64,000 nt of DNA, from positions 1-64,000 of the forward strand of contig JAYFNT010000003.1 in the NCBI GenBank assembly GCA_034933285.1, in the 5' to 3' direction. Position numbers and translations under genes: made by a program. The notes beneath the pieces are model-generated. The model saw only the letters and a program-made list of their open reading frames with translations, had not been told where the DNA came from and made no database searches. This DNA comes from RPRC01 sp034933285. Lineage in GTDB: Bacteria; Desulfobacterota; Desulfuromonadia; Geobacterales; Geobacteraceae. Of the stretch, positions 24,622 through 32,482 are shown one piece after another. Positions within the stretch are counted from its first letter, which is position 1. Every line of letters begins with the position of its first letter.

Positions 24622-27600
24622 GTATGGGCGGAACGGATAACGTCAGGGAGTATTACCGGCTCGTCACCGAGATGGACATCGGTGACGTGGCCCGGGAACT
24701 CCTGCCGGGACGGATCACCCAGGAGACCGGCCAGCGCTTGATGTGCGACTGCCCCAACCATCAAAGTCAGTCGCGCCTGTCGCTGCACGTGATGCTCGAC
24801 AAGCAGGGCTGGTACTGCTTCGGCTGCGGAGTCGGCGGCGATGTGCTGCAGCTCGTGGAGTTCATTCAGACGGGCTCGGTCACCGCCGGGCAATCCGGTC
24901 CGATGCCGGACAGCCACCGTCAGGCCCGGGACTATCTCGCCAAGAAGGCGGGCTTGCCGCCGCTGTCGCGCTATGGCCTCAGCCAGGAGCGTCTCGCCCA
25001 GACGGAGGCCGACCGCGCCTTCGAACTGCGGGTCAAGGACGCGCTGACCTCGCTGGCCAGGCTTTACCACGCCAGACTCAAGGAGTCTCCGGAGGTCCTC
25101 GACTGGCTGAAATCCAAATACGCCCTGAGCGAGGAGACCATCGACGATCTCCTGATCGGCTACGCGGACAACGCATCCGGCGCGGTCGTCCAACTGACCG
25201 GGGGTGAGGACGGTTTTTCCAAGCGGGAGCTCGCCGCCACCGGCGCTTTCCGTCCCACCAGCCAGGACGGCCTGACGCCATTTTTCGAGTGCCGGATCGT
25301 CTTTCCCTACTGGAGCCGTGGCCGGGTGGTGTTCATGATCGGCCGCAAGACGCCGTGGACCCCGGACGTGGGCTGGGAGCAAGGGAAATACAAGAAACTG
25401 CCGGTTCACGACGAACACCAGCGGCCCTACGTCGCCGACTTCATCAACAACGCGCTGCTGTTCAACGAGGACTGTCTGCTGGCCCGGCCCGGCAAGGTGA
25501 TCATCACCGAGGGGGTGACCGATTGCCTGGCGCTGATGCAACTGGGCCTGCCCACCGTATCGCCGGTCACCGTCCGCATCCGGGCCGCCGATTGGGAGCG
25601 CCTGATCCCCAAGCTGCGCGGCGTCGAAACCGTCTACATCTGTCAGGACAACGAACTTTCCCAAGCCGGTCTCAAGGGGGCGCTGCAAACCGCCCGCACC
25701 CTGGCCGAACACAAAATCGACACCCGCCTGGTGACGCTGCCCTTGTCGGAGACACAGATCTCAGCCCGGCAGGAGCTGACCGAACGCTTCGGCCTGATGG
25801 CGAGCGTGGGGCCGAAGGAATTGGCCAAGCTGCTGGCTGGACGGCCCGCCGAGGAAATCCAGGCGGCCGAGGCGCTTCTCGCCACCGCAAAGATCGACGT
25901 CAACGATTACATTGCCGCCGGGCATACCCGGGAGGATTTCGAACGTCTGCTCGCCGAGGCCAGCACGCCCATCGAATTCGGCGTGCGCTCGCTGCCCGAG
26001 GGCGCTGAAGAGGAGGAACGCAACCGCCTGCTCGAGCCGATCCTGGGGGAGATTTCCGAGCAGTCTCCGCTGGAACAGGCCCGTCTGCTGAAGCTGGTGC
26101 AGGAGCGCATCGGTGGTGGCGTCTCCATGGCCACCCTGAAGGAACAAATCCGCGCCATCCAGAAGGACCGAAAGGTCGAGTTCCGCAACGAAAAGAAAAA
26201 GGCCAAGCGGATGTCCGGCGCGATGCCCGGATCATGCCGCGCCCGGGTTGACGAGGTGCTGATCGACACGGAACTGGAGAACGGCGCTCCCGACTACACC
26301 CTGGCCGCCGAGGCCGCCTACGACTGGTTCACCTCCAACGGTGCCCAGTTCTTTCACACCCTGCCGGGCGAGCCGTTCATGTATTTCGACAACGCCATCT
26401 ATTGGATGGATTCACCGGACCGGGGCCGCAAGCGCCATTACGCGGCCATGCTCTATAAGCATACGGGCATGGTGCCGACCTCCAACGGCGGACGGACATT
26501 TTTCGAGGTACTGCCCAGCCTGGCGATGATCCGTGGCCAGGTGCGCGACCATTTTTCCTGGCTGCACACCGATGTGGCCTCCTACACCGTCTATTTCAAC
26601 CTGAACAATCCGGAGCACGAGATCGCCAAGATCACCCCGGACGAGATTCAGATCATGAAGAACGGCGGCAACGAGGACGGCATCATCCTGGACGGCTCGC
26701 GCAAGATGAAGCCGCTGAAATTCCTGCCCGACGCCGACCTCGAAGAGGCGGACCGGCTCCTGGTCGATCTGCTGGTGGGCAATATGACCTGTCCGCAGGG
26801 GGATCGATTTCTCATCCTTTCCTGGCTCTCCTGTTTCCTGCTGATCGACTTCGCCGGGACGCGGCCCATGACCCGCTTCGAGGGTTCGGCCGGATCGGGC
26901 AAGACCACCGCCAGCAAGATCACGTCGACGCTGCTTTACGGCGAGCCCCAGCACAAGAAAGCCACCGACGCGGCGAACTACACCGATGGCTCGCAGAACC
27001 CGCTCATCGTCCTCGACAACATCGAGGTCAAGCAGATGACCGAGGATCTGACCACCTTCATGCTGACCAGCATCACCGGCATCGCCAAGGAGAAACGCAA
27101 GAGCGGCACAGACAGCGAGACCATCACCGAGCGGACCAAATGCCTGCTGAACACCACCGGCATCGAGCCGCTGTGCGGGGAGCTTTCGGAGATACTGTCG
27201 AGGTCCTTCGTCATCAACTTCGACCTCGCCAACCAGGCCAGCGACTGCTTTCTGGAATCGGAGGTCATCTCCGCCATCCAGCAGAACCGGGATCTGATCA
27301 TCTCGGCCATCATGAAGCGGACCAGCCATGTGCTGGCGATGATCCGGGACGGAGCCCAGAAACAGGTCATGCGCCTGCTGCACCGAACCATGCCGACCCA
27401 TGGCAAGCGCCGGTGCAACGATTATCTGAGCCTGATGTACCTGATGATGCTGGCCGGGTCCGAGGAACACGAAGTGACCACCGGACTCGAGGAGCTGAGC
27501 CCGCTGTTCATCGAGCAGATTCATTCCATCAACGACACCAGTCAGGAGATGGCGCGGGAGTCGAACCCCATTGCCACTGCGCTGGCGTCGCTTTTCCACG

Positions 27601-27929
27601 CCTACCGGAACGCGGTGGAGCTGGACGAGAAGGCCCGCTACGGCGAGGACGACCGGGCAAACCACGTGGTGGGGTTCATCGAACGCTACCAGGTGAGGTT
27701 CGAGAACGAGAACACCATGGAGCCGGTATCGGCGGGACGGCTGCTCGCGGCGCTGCGCAGGGTCGGCCGGGAATTCAACCTCGAGTTCGAATACAAGAAG
27801 CCCGCCCAGCTCGGTCGGCGCATCAGCAACGACCTGGACGTCATCCGAGACGCCGGGTTCGACATCGACCGGCAGCGCAACGCCCACACCAAGAATTTCG
27901 AGTACCGGATCTGCCACAAGAGCAGGTAA
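24618..27929 (+). CDS. Phage primase-helicase (CHC2 zinc finger, Toprim, AAA+ motor)
   Basis: The 1103-aa protein starts with a CHC2-type zinc finger (CDCPNH ... WYCFGCGVGGDVLQLVEF, about 42-76). A primase linker follows, then a Toprim domain with VIITEGVTDCLALMQLGLP near 294-312 (catalytic Glu). The C-terminal third has Walker A RFEGSAGSGKTTASK near 753-767 and PLIVLDNIE as Walker B. It probably makes primers and unwinds DNA at the phage fork. It is the last gene of the replication block. The promoter of the AT-rich ABC-F gene starts 68 nt after its stop. Confidence 0.85.
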   Translation: MSMGGTDNVREYYRLVTEMDIGDVARELLPGRITQETGQRLMCDCPNHQSQSRLSLHVMLDKQGWYCFGCGVGGDVLQLVEFIQTGSVTAGQSGPMPDSHRQARDYLAKKAGLPPLSRYGLSQERLAQTEADRAFELRVKDALTSLARLYHARLKESPEVLDWLKSKYALSEETIDDLLIGYADNASGAVVQLTGGEDGFSKRELAATGAFRPTSQDGLTPFFECRIVFPYWSRGRVVFMIGRKTPWTPDVGWEQGKYKKLPVHDEHQRPYVADFINNALLFNEDCLLARPGKVIITEGVTDCLALMQLGLPTVSPVTVRIRAADWERLIPKLRGVETVYICQDNELSQAGLKGALQTARTLAEHKIDTRLVTLPLSETQISARQELTERFGLMASVGPKELAKLLAGRPAEEIQAAEALLATAKIDVNDYIAAGHTREDFERLLAEASTPIEFGVRSLPEGAEEEERNRLLEPILGEISEQSPLEQARLLKLVQERIGGGVSMATLKEQIRAIQKDRKVEFRNEKKKAKRMSGAMPGSCRARVDEVLIDTELENGAPDYTLAAEAAYDWFTSNGAQFFHTLPGEPFMYFDNAIYWMDSPDRGRKRHYAAMLYKHTGMVPTSNGGRTFFEVLPSLAMIRGQVRDHFSWLHTDVASYTVYFNLNNPEHEIAKITPDEIQIMKNGGNEDGIILDGSRKMKPLKFLPDADLEEADRLLVDLLVGNMTCPQGDRFLILSWLSCFLLIDFAGTRPMTRFEGSAGSGKTTASKITSTLLYGEPQHKKATDAANYTDGSQNPLIVLDNIEVKQMTEDLTTFMLTSITGIAKEKRKSGTDSETITERTKCLLNTTGIEPLCGELSEILSRSFVINFDLANQASDCFLESEVISAIQQNRDLIISAIMKRTSHVLAMIRDGAQKQVMRLLHRTMPTHGKRRCNDYLSLMYLMMLAGSEEHEVTTGLEELSPLFIEQIHSINDTSQEMARESNPIATALASLFHAYRNAVELDEKARYGEDDRANHVVGFIERYQVRFENENTMEPVSAGRLLAALRRVGREFNLEFEYKKPAQLGRRISNDLDVIRDAGFDIDRQRNAHTKNFEYRICHKSR

Positions 27930-27996
27930 ATGGAATTTTTTTGCCAAAACTGGATGATATGACGACACTGAGCTTTATCAAAATCAAAGGAAAAAC

Positions 27997-28025
27997 TTGA
28001 CGCCATCATCCTGTGATGCTAAATT
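27997..28025 (+). promoter_or_regulatory. Sigma-70-type promoter of the ABC-F gene
   Basis: TTGACG (27997-28002) and TAAATT (28020-28025) are separated by 17 nt, upstream of a 240-nt leader. Confidence 0.7.
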
Positions 28026-28041
28026 AAATGCAAATTTATAT

Positions 28042-28206
28042 GGAGGTATACCCTTGAGAATCTAACGGAAACGAGCCTTCACGAAATTTTCGTGTTTCCA
28101 TTTTGGATCGTTAAAAATATCCAAAAAATGGCGTTCTGTTTCCGTGGATCTTGGGTGGCTTCAGCGTTTATGATTTGAATGCCACGTTTAAGACGTGGCA
28201 TTTTTT
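28042..28206 (+). promoter_or_regulatory. Transcription attenuator leader with a three-codon leader peptide
   Basis: GGAGG (28042-28046) stands 7 nt before a short frame TTG-AGA-ATC-TAA (28054-28065, M-R-I). ACGGAAAC (28065-28072) overlaps its stop codon and can pair in two exclusive ways, through GGAAAC with GTTTCC at 28094-28099 or in full with GTTTCCGT at 28138-28145. Another hairpin (CCATTTTGGAT..ATCC..AAAATGG) lies between. A terminator follows: ATGCCACGT (28179-28187) / ACGTGGCAT (28193-28201) and TTTTTT. This is the layout of ribosome-mediated attenuators of ABC-F antibiotic-protection genes. Confidence 0.7.
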
Positions 28207-28273
28207 ATTTTAGCTGATTTCATGGGAATGGGACGTCCAGTATGTTTAGTTACAGCATGCTTGGAGGTCAACA

Positions 28274-29785
28274 GTGTCAATATCTTTTCAAAACGTTACC
28301 TTTTCTTATGATAGTGCAATATCCTCATTGCTTGAGGACATCACAGTTCATCTTGCGGAAGGATGGACAGGAATCGTAGGGCCAAACGGTGCAGGGAAAA
28401 CGACTTTTCTGCAACTTGCGGCAGGACATCTACAGGTACAGCAAGGGACTATCAAACGGTCCGGACATATAGTTTTCTGCTCGCAGCGCACTGACGATGT
28501 TCCGGCACAGCTATCACTTTTGATTTCTACGGTTGAAGCAGAGGCATGCGTACTGCGTGGAAAGCTAAGGATTGGCGATGATTGGGTAAGTCGCTGGCCG
28601 ACACTAAGTCATGGCGAGCGTAAGCGTGCTCAAATTGCTGTCGCTCTCTGGCAACAACCGGATGTCCTTCTTCTTGATGAACCGACCAATCATATTGATA
28701 TTACGGCCCGTGAGCTGCTTATAGAAGCGCTTACGTCATTTCGTGGTATTGGCCTGCTGGTTAGCCATGACCGAGATTTGCTTGACCTTCTTTGCCAGCA
28801 ATGTATTTTTCTCGACCCCCCTCAAGCCATAATACAACCTGGCAATTATACGAACGCTGCCGCAGATGTTAAACGGGAAGAATCAAGTTTGCAGGATAGG
28901 CGTCATAGTTTGAAACAAAACCTGGAACGATTAAAGGACGAGTCGAAACGTCGCGGTGCTAAAGCCTCACGCGCCAACAAAAAGAAATCGAAACGTCATT
29001 TGGCACGTGGTGACAGCGATGGGCGTGCCAAAATCGACCTGGCTCGTGTTTCAGGACAGGATGGTCATGCCGGGCGTCTTGCTAAGCAATTAAAAGGTCG
29101 TATAAAGCATGTGCAGGAACAAATTTCTGATATAAAAATCAAGAAACGCTATGCAACTCATTTCTGGATCGATGGTTCCGTCTCTCCACGTCGAATCCTC
29201 TTTACTATTCCTGCTGACATAATCGCTCTCGATGAATCAAGAAAATTGCATATACCAGAGATTACAATGCTACGTGACGATCGCATTGCTATTACTGGAG
29301 CAAATGGAATGGGAAAGACAACTTTTATTCGACATATTCTTAACCACATAAATATTCCTAATGAGCATTTGGTATATTTACCGCAAGAGATTGACATGAT
29401 GAAAACCCGAAAAATCATGGCAGATGTAAATCACCTTTCTCATGAACAACTTGGTAAAATTATGACAGTGGTGAGTGCTCTTGGGTCACGCCCTGAACGA
29501 CTGTTACATAACCTTGATATCAGCCCAGGTGAATTGCGCAAGGTGCTATTGGCGCTTGGAATTATTCGTCAGCCGCATTTAATTGTTATGGATGAACCGA
29601 CAAATCATCTCGATCTTCCAGCAATCGAGTGCTTAGAGAATGCCCTGAAAGATTGCCCCTGTGGCCTGTTGCTGATCAGCCATGATTTGCATTTCCTCCA
29701 ACAGGTCACTAGTAAACGGTGGCACCTGGGTCAACATGAAACGAACGTTATCATTTCTATAGATAATCGAAAGACAACGGATTGA
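28274..29785 (+). CDS. ABC-F family ATPase, probable ribosome-protection antibiotic resistance factor
   Basis: The 503-aa protein has two ABC domains and no membrane segments. Domain 1 has GPNGAGKTT near 36, LSHGERKR near 113 and LLLDEPTNHID near 134; domain 2 has GANGMGKTT near 341 and LIVMDEPTNHLD. A basic linker between them (about 195-290, LKDESKRRGAKASRANKKK) is the region that reaches into the ribosome in ABC-F proteins. The second signature (ISPGELRKV) departs from LSGGQ. Start GTG 28274 follows GGAGGT. The gene is much more AT-rich than its neighbours and is cargo in a phage genome. Resistance spectrum cannot be read from sequence; a housekeeping ABC-F role is less likely given the attenuator. 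Confidence 0.8.
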   Translation: MSISFQNVTFSYDSAISSLLEDITVHLAEGWTGIVGPNGAGKTTFLQLAAGHLQVQQGTIKRSGHIVFCSQRTDDVPAQLSLLISTVEAEACVLRGKLRIGDDWVSRWPTLSHGERKRAQIAVALWQQPDVLLLDEPTNHIDITARELLIEALTSFRGIGLLVSHDRDLLDLLCQQCIFLDPPQAIIQPGNYTNAAADVKREESSLQDRRHSLKQNLERLKDESKRRGAKASRANKKKSKRHLARGDSDGRAKIDLARVSGQDGHAGRLAKQLKGRIKHVQEQISDIKIKKRYATHFWIDGSVSPRRILFTIPADIIALDESRKLHIPEITMLRDDRIAITGANGMGKTTFIRHILNHINIPNEHLVYLPQEIDMMKTRKIMADVNHLSHEQLGKIMTVVSALGSRPERLLHNLDISPGELRKVLLALGIIRQPHLIVMDEPTNHLDLPAIECLENALKDCPCGLLLISHDLHFLQQVTSKRWHLGQHETNVIISIDNRKTTD

Positions 29786-29804
29786 GTATTCGCAGCTCCG
29801 GTTT

Positions 29805-30332
29805 TGCGGTGGTGCGGTGATCACCGCTGTCCCTTGCGGTGGATGACCACCGCACGCCAAACCCTTGCCAGACAAGGCTTTCATGGCCTTTGCGGTGGTT
29901 GCGGTGGTAAATCCAGAGGTCTCATCCCCTATGGGCTGAAATATTTTTTCTACCTACCAACCCGACATCCCACGCCAGGCAAATTCCGGCCCAGCGTGAG
30001 AGACATTCCCCAAATACCACCGCAACCACCGCACTCTCTCTTCTCTTTCTTCATAACTATCGAAAAACAATAAACAAACAACGCACCACCCTTGCGGTGG
30101 GACGAGAAAACCTTCCACCGCACGACCACCGCAGCCACCGCACGTATCCACCGCAGCGGGTGGTCACCGACGGTTTCAGGGCAGATCCGGTAAGTAACGG
30201 GAAAAGCGATTAACCCGTATTTCTGGAGCCTGAAACCATGAGCCTTCTGAAAACCATGATCAAGCACACCGCCGGAGGTCAGGACGCCTCGGCCGGATGT
30301 GAAGTCCCATTATTACCACCGCAACCACCGCA
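29805..30332. repeat. CCACCGCA iteron cluster
   Basis: The 8-mer CCACCGCA or its complement TGCGGTGG occurs 14 times in 530 nt. TGCGGTGG starts at 29805, 29835, 29891, 29900 and 30093. CCACCGCA starts at 29847, 30017, 30026, 30115, 30126, 30135, 30148, 30316 and 30325. Three pairs are exact 9-nt tandems. It fills the 452-nt gap between the ABC-F gene and the gene at 30238 and runs into the start of that gene. Possible uses are a replication origin, a partition site or an operator. No protein-coding frame is supported in the gap. Confidence 0.75.
30165..30197 (+). promoter_or_regulatory. Bipartite phage motif, copy 2
   Basis: CCGAC, 14 nt, TCCGGTAAGTAA, ahead of the gene at 30238. A short inverted repeat (CGGG..CCCG) follows. 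Confidence 0.6.
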
Positions 30333-31008
30333 GCCCGCCATCTATGTCTCCACTGGGCTCGACGTCCACGAGATCCAAGACGCACGCGACTGGCCTGAAG
30401 ACCGGGAGCTCGACGGCACGCTGTGTCGCCGTCTGTCGCCTGAATACTTTGCCTGGCTACGTTCCCGCATGCTCACGGCCCAAGCCGCGCACAAGGCCGG
30501 AAAGCTCCCCGAGGATGCCTGGAATACGCTGCGGCAGCGATTCAACGCCATGCAGGAACTGTCCATCCGGGAGTTCGGCAAGGAACACCTGCAGGAGGTA
30601 CTGCAGTCCTTTTCCCCGAAGAACTACCAGCCACCCGCGCTTCGTCCCGAGTCCCAGGAGAAACCCGTCGAAGTTCCCAGAAAGGACTGGCTTTATCCCG
30701 AGAACCAAGCTTGGAAATGTAAGCAGCCGGTGACTTCCCAGGCTGTCGCCAAGGTCGACGCCATCCGTGAGGAGGCCATGGCCAAGGGCTGGTCCGAGGC
30801 ACGCCTCTATCAGAACCAGGGCCGGTTTCGGTTTCCCTGCGGCGAGGACTACGGCCTGGTCTGCTTCGTCGATGGCGATCAGGAGATTGGCGAGGTCACC
30901 GAGCGTTCTATCGAAATTATCCATGGGCCGAAGTCCGGGCGTCCCAGCACGCTGCGGTTCTACAACCCGGACGTGCCGCAGCCGTGGATGAAGAAAGTGG
31001 AGGATTGA
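30238..31008 (+). CDS. Phage protein of unknown function, 256 aa
   Basis: ATG 30238 opens a 256-aa soluble protein. A Pro-rich stretch near residue 25 (LLPPQPPQPA) is partly a by-product of two CCACCGCA iterons in the gene. The middle is helical and basic (WLRSRMLTAQAAHKAGKLPEDAW), and the C-terminus has an alpha/beta region (GRFRFPCGEDYGLVCFVDGDQEIGEV). I do not recognise a domain. It lies between the iteron cluster and a Mor-like regulator gene that starts 3 nt after its stop, so the two share an operon. Confidence 0.6.
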   Translation: MSLLKTMIKHTAGGQDASAGCEVPLLPPQPPQPAIYVSTGLDVHEIQDARDWPEDRELDGTLCRRLSPEYFAWLRSRMLTAQAAHKAGKLPEDAWNTLRQRFNAMQELSIREFGKEHLQEVLQSFSPKNYQPPALRPESQEKPVEVPRKDWLYPENQAWKCKQPVTSQAVAKVDAIREEAMAKGWSEARLYQNQGRFRFPCGEDYGLVCFVDGDQEIGEVTERSIEIIHGPKSGRPSTLRFYNPDVPQPWMKKVED

Positions 31009-31011
31009 GCC

Positions 31012-31290
31012 GTGAAGAAAAAGAAACGCTACGCCAACGCCACGGATGTCCTGCCCGAGGAACTCTTCGAGCAGATTCAGAAGCACTACACCGGAATTCT
31101 CTGGGTTCCTGCACCGAGCAGGTTTTACCAGGAGCGCCGCGACCTGGTGCTTGCCCTTCATCTGCAGGGGATCAGCAGCCAGGAGATCTCCAACCTCGCC
31201 GGAGTGACCACCCGCCGGGTCAATCAGATCATCGCCGCCGAACGAAAACAGGATCGGGACCGACAGTTGGCCGCCGCTTCCGGTAAGTAA
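31012..31290 (+). CDS. Helix-turn-helix regulator of the Mor/CD3324 type
   Basis: The 92-aa basic protein has the N-terminal pattern YANATDVLPEELFEQIQKHY and a C-terminal helix-turn-helix LQGISSQEISNLAGVTTRRVNQII, as in Mor/C-type activators of Mu-like phages and the small CD3324 family. It starts at GTG 31012 with GGAGG about 8 nt upstream. A late-gene activator role just before the terminase genes is plausible. Its last codons coincide with motif copy 3: GGT AAG TAA provides Gly-Lys-stop. Confidence 0.65.
   Translation: MKKKKRYANATDVLPEELFEQIQKHYTGILWVPAPSRFYQERRDLVLALHLQGISSQEISNLAGVTTRRVNQIIAAERKQDRDRQLAAASGK
31258..31290 (+). promoter_or_regulatory. Bipartite phage motif, copy 3 (ahead of the terminase)
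   Basis: CCGAC, 14 nt, TCCGGTAAGTAA, wholly inside the 3' end of the Mor-like gene. A GC-rich inverted repeat (GGCGGGAG..CTCCCGCC) follows, then the small terminase gene. Confidence 0.65.
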
Positions 31291-31381
31291 CCCCTGAACC
31301 GGCGGGAGCGCGTTTGGAGGCTAAATCGGCCTCCCGCCCCGCATCCCGGCTTGGGAAAACAATATTCGGCAGGATTTCCAC

Positions 31382-31882
31382 GTGGCATTGAACAAACCGG
31401 ACAAAGAGACGCTGGACCGCTGGCACCGCAACGAGGGCATGACCGAACCGCCCCGGCGCGGGCCTGGAGCGCCCGAGGGCAACCAGAACCGGCTGCGTCA
31501 CGGCATCTTTGCCGACCGCTGCCTGACGCCGGAAGAGAAGGTCATGTTCGACGCCATCATCGACCGCCTCAACCAGGACTTCGAGTTCAACAAGTCCAGC
31601 GACTTCCTGCAGGTGGAGCTGGTGGGTGTCTACTCGGTGAAGCTGGTTCGCGCCCAGATCGAGGGGAACACTGACGCCGCCGAAAAACTCGACCGAATGA
31701 TCCGCTGCCACATGAAGGATCTCAAGACCACCAAGATCGCCCGCGAGGGTGAGGAGCCGAAAGGCCCGCAGACCTCTCCGGCGGAATGGGCGGCGGCGCT
31801 GCTCGAGAAGGTGGCCGAGGCCGCCAACGCCCCGGGCGCGAAACCCTCCGGCCGCAAGAAACGCGGAAAGAATTGCGGATAA
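31382..31882 (+). CDS. Probable terminase small subunit
   Basis: GTG 31382 opens a 166-aa protein. The segment RGPGAPEGNQNRLRHGIFADR matches the G-A-P-x-G-N-x-N-x-x-x-H-G signature common at the N-terminus of phage small terminase subunits. Helices and a basic C-terminal tail (SGRKKRGKNCG) follow. This subunit would recognise phage DNA and recruit the large subunit. The large terminase gene is 2.8 kb away, separated by a leftward recombinase cassette, where the two are normally adjacent. Confidence 0.65.
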   Translation: MALNKPDKETLDRWHRNEGMTEPPRRGPGAPEGNQNRLRHGIFADRCLTPEEKVMFDAIIDRLNQDFEFNKSSDFLQVELVGVYSVKLVRAQIEGNTDAAEKLDRMIRCHMKDLKTTKIAREGEEPKGPQTSPAEWAAALLEKVAEAANAPGAKPSGRKKRGKNCG

Positions 31883-31958
31883 CACCATGGAGGGCTTTTC
31901 CGATGACCCCGGCACACGGCGACTTGCGGCAGACAGCTTCACCAGGAATTGCGGATAA
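31870..31958 (+). repeat. 13-bp direct repeat at the end of the small terminase gene
   Basis: GAATTGCGGATAA occurs at 31870-31882 (end and stop codon of the small terminase gene) and again at 31946-31958. The second copy could mark a duplication or an insertion edge of the cassette that follows. Confidence 0.5.
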
Positions 31959-32041
31959 GACGTGTTCCTTGCACTTTCGGAATCGGCATTCTTCGGCCGC
32001 CGATCATCATTTCCACTCCTCGATTTCTTCCTGCAGATCTC

Positions 32042-32281
32042 GATATCCGCTTGGCGTGTGTGCGCATAAGCCGAGCCGCATAAGCCAAGTAGATATTGGC
32101 ATGTTCACGCCGGGGCTCTCTCACACAACCCAAGTAAATATGGGCATATCGTGCTCCAGGCAGAACCGGCCAAGCCCCGCACACAGCCATTCCTTCGGCA
32201 GCGGCCCTCGCACATGCCAAGCAGATATTGCCATGTGTGTTCCGCGCCGAGAGCGCACAAGCCAAGCAGTTATAGCCATGT
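32042..32281 (+). repeat. Array of about 21-bp GCCAAG-rich palindromic repeats
   Basis: Units of the type GCCAAGyAGATATTGsCATGT start at 32084, 32129, 32216 and 32261 (spacings 45, 87, 45), with a degraded unit near 32169 and an inverted partial copy at 32042-32054. Each has an inner inverted repeat (GCCAA..TTGGC). The array lies in the 600-nt gap (31883-32482) upstream of the leftward tyrosine recombinase 3' end. The gap has no convincing gene. The repeats could be recombinase binding sites. Confidence 0.6.
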
Positions 32282-32482
32282 GCGGCCGACAGACAGAAAA
32301 GGAGAAATTCCGGTCAATCGATATTTCCCGCTCCACCCGAGAGGCTGAGAACCATCGTCATGATCATTCATCATCGGCGGATGTGTTCTTTTGCGGGCAC
32401 TGTCATTCACTGTCTTCGACACTGTCTCGCCCAACGAAAACAGGAGCAGCCGAGGCCACTCCCATCGTCGGGTCCGGAAGGA

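Noticed and set aside
29804..30267. Overlapping small frames in the iteron region (both strands)
   Set aside because: They are translations of CCACCGCA repeats (Trp/Leu/Arg-rich), without ribosome binding sites.
32042..32281. CRISPR array
   Set aside because: The units vary, spacing is uneven, one unit is inverted and no cas genes are near.
31939..32336. Minus-strand frames with repeated peptides (HMAITAW / HANIYLAYA types)
   Set aside because: The peptide repeats arise from the 21-bp DNA repeats read in two frames. No start signals or homology support coding.
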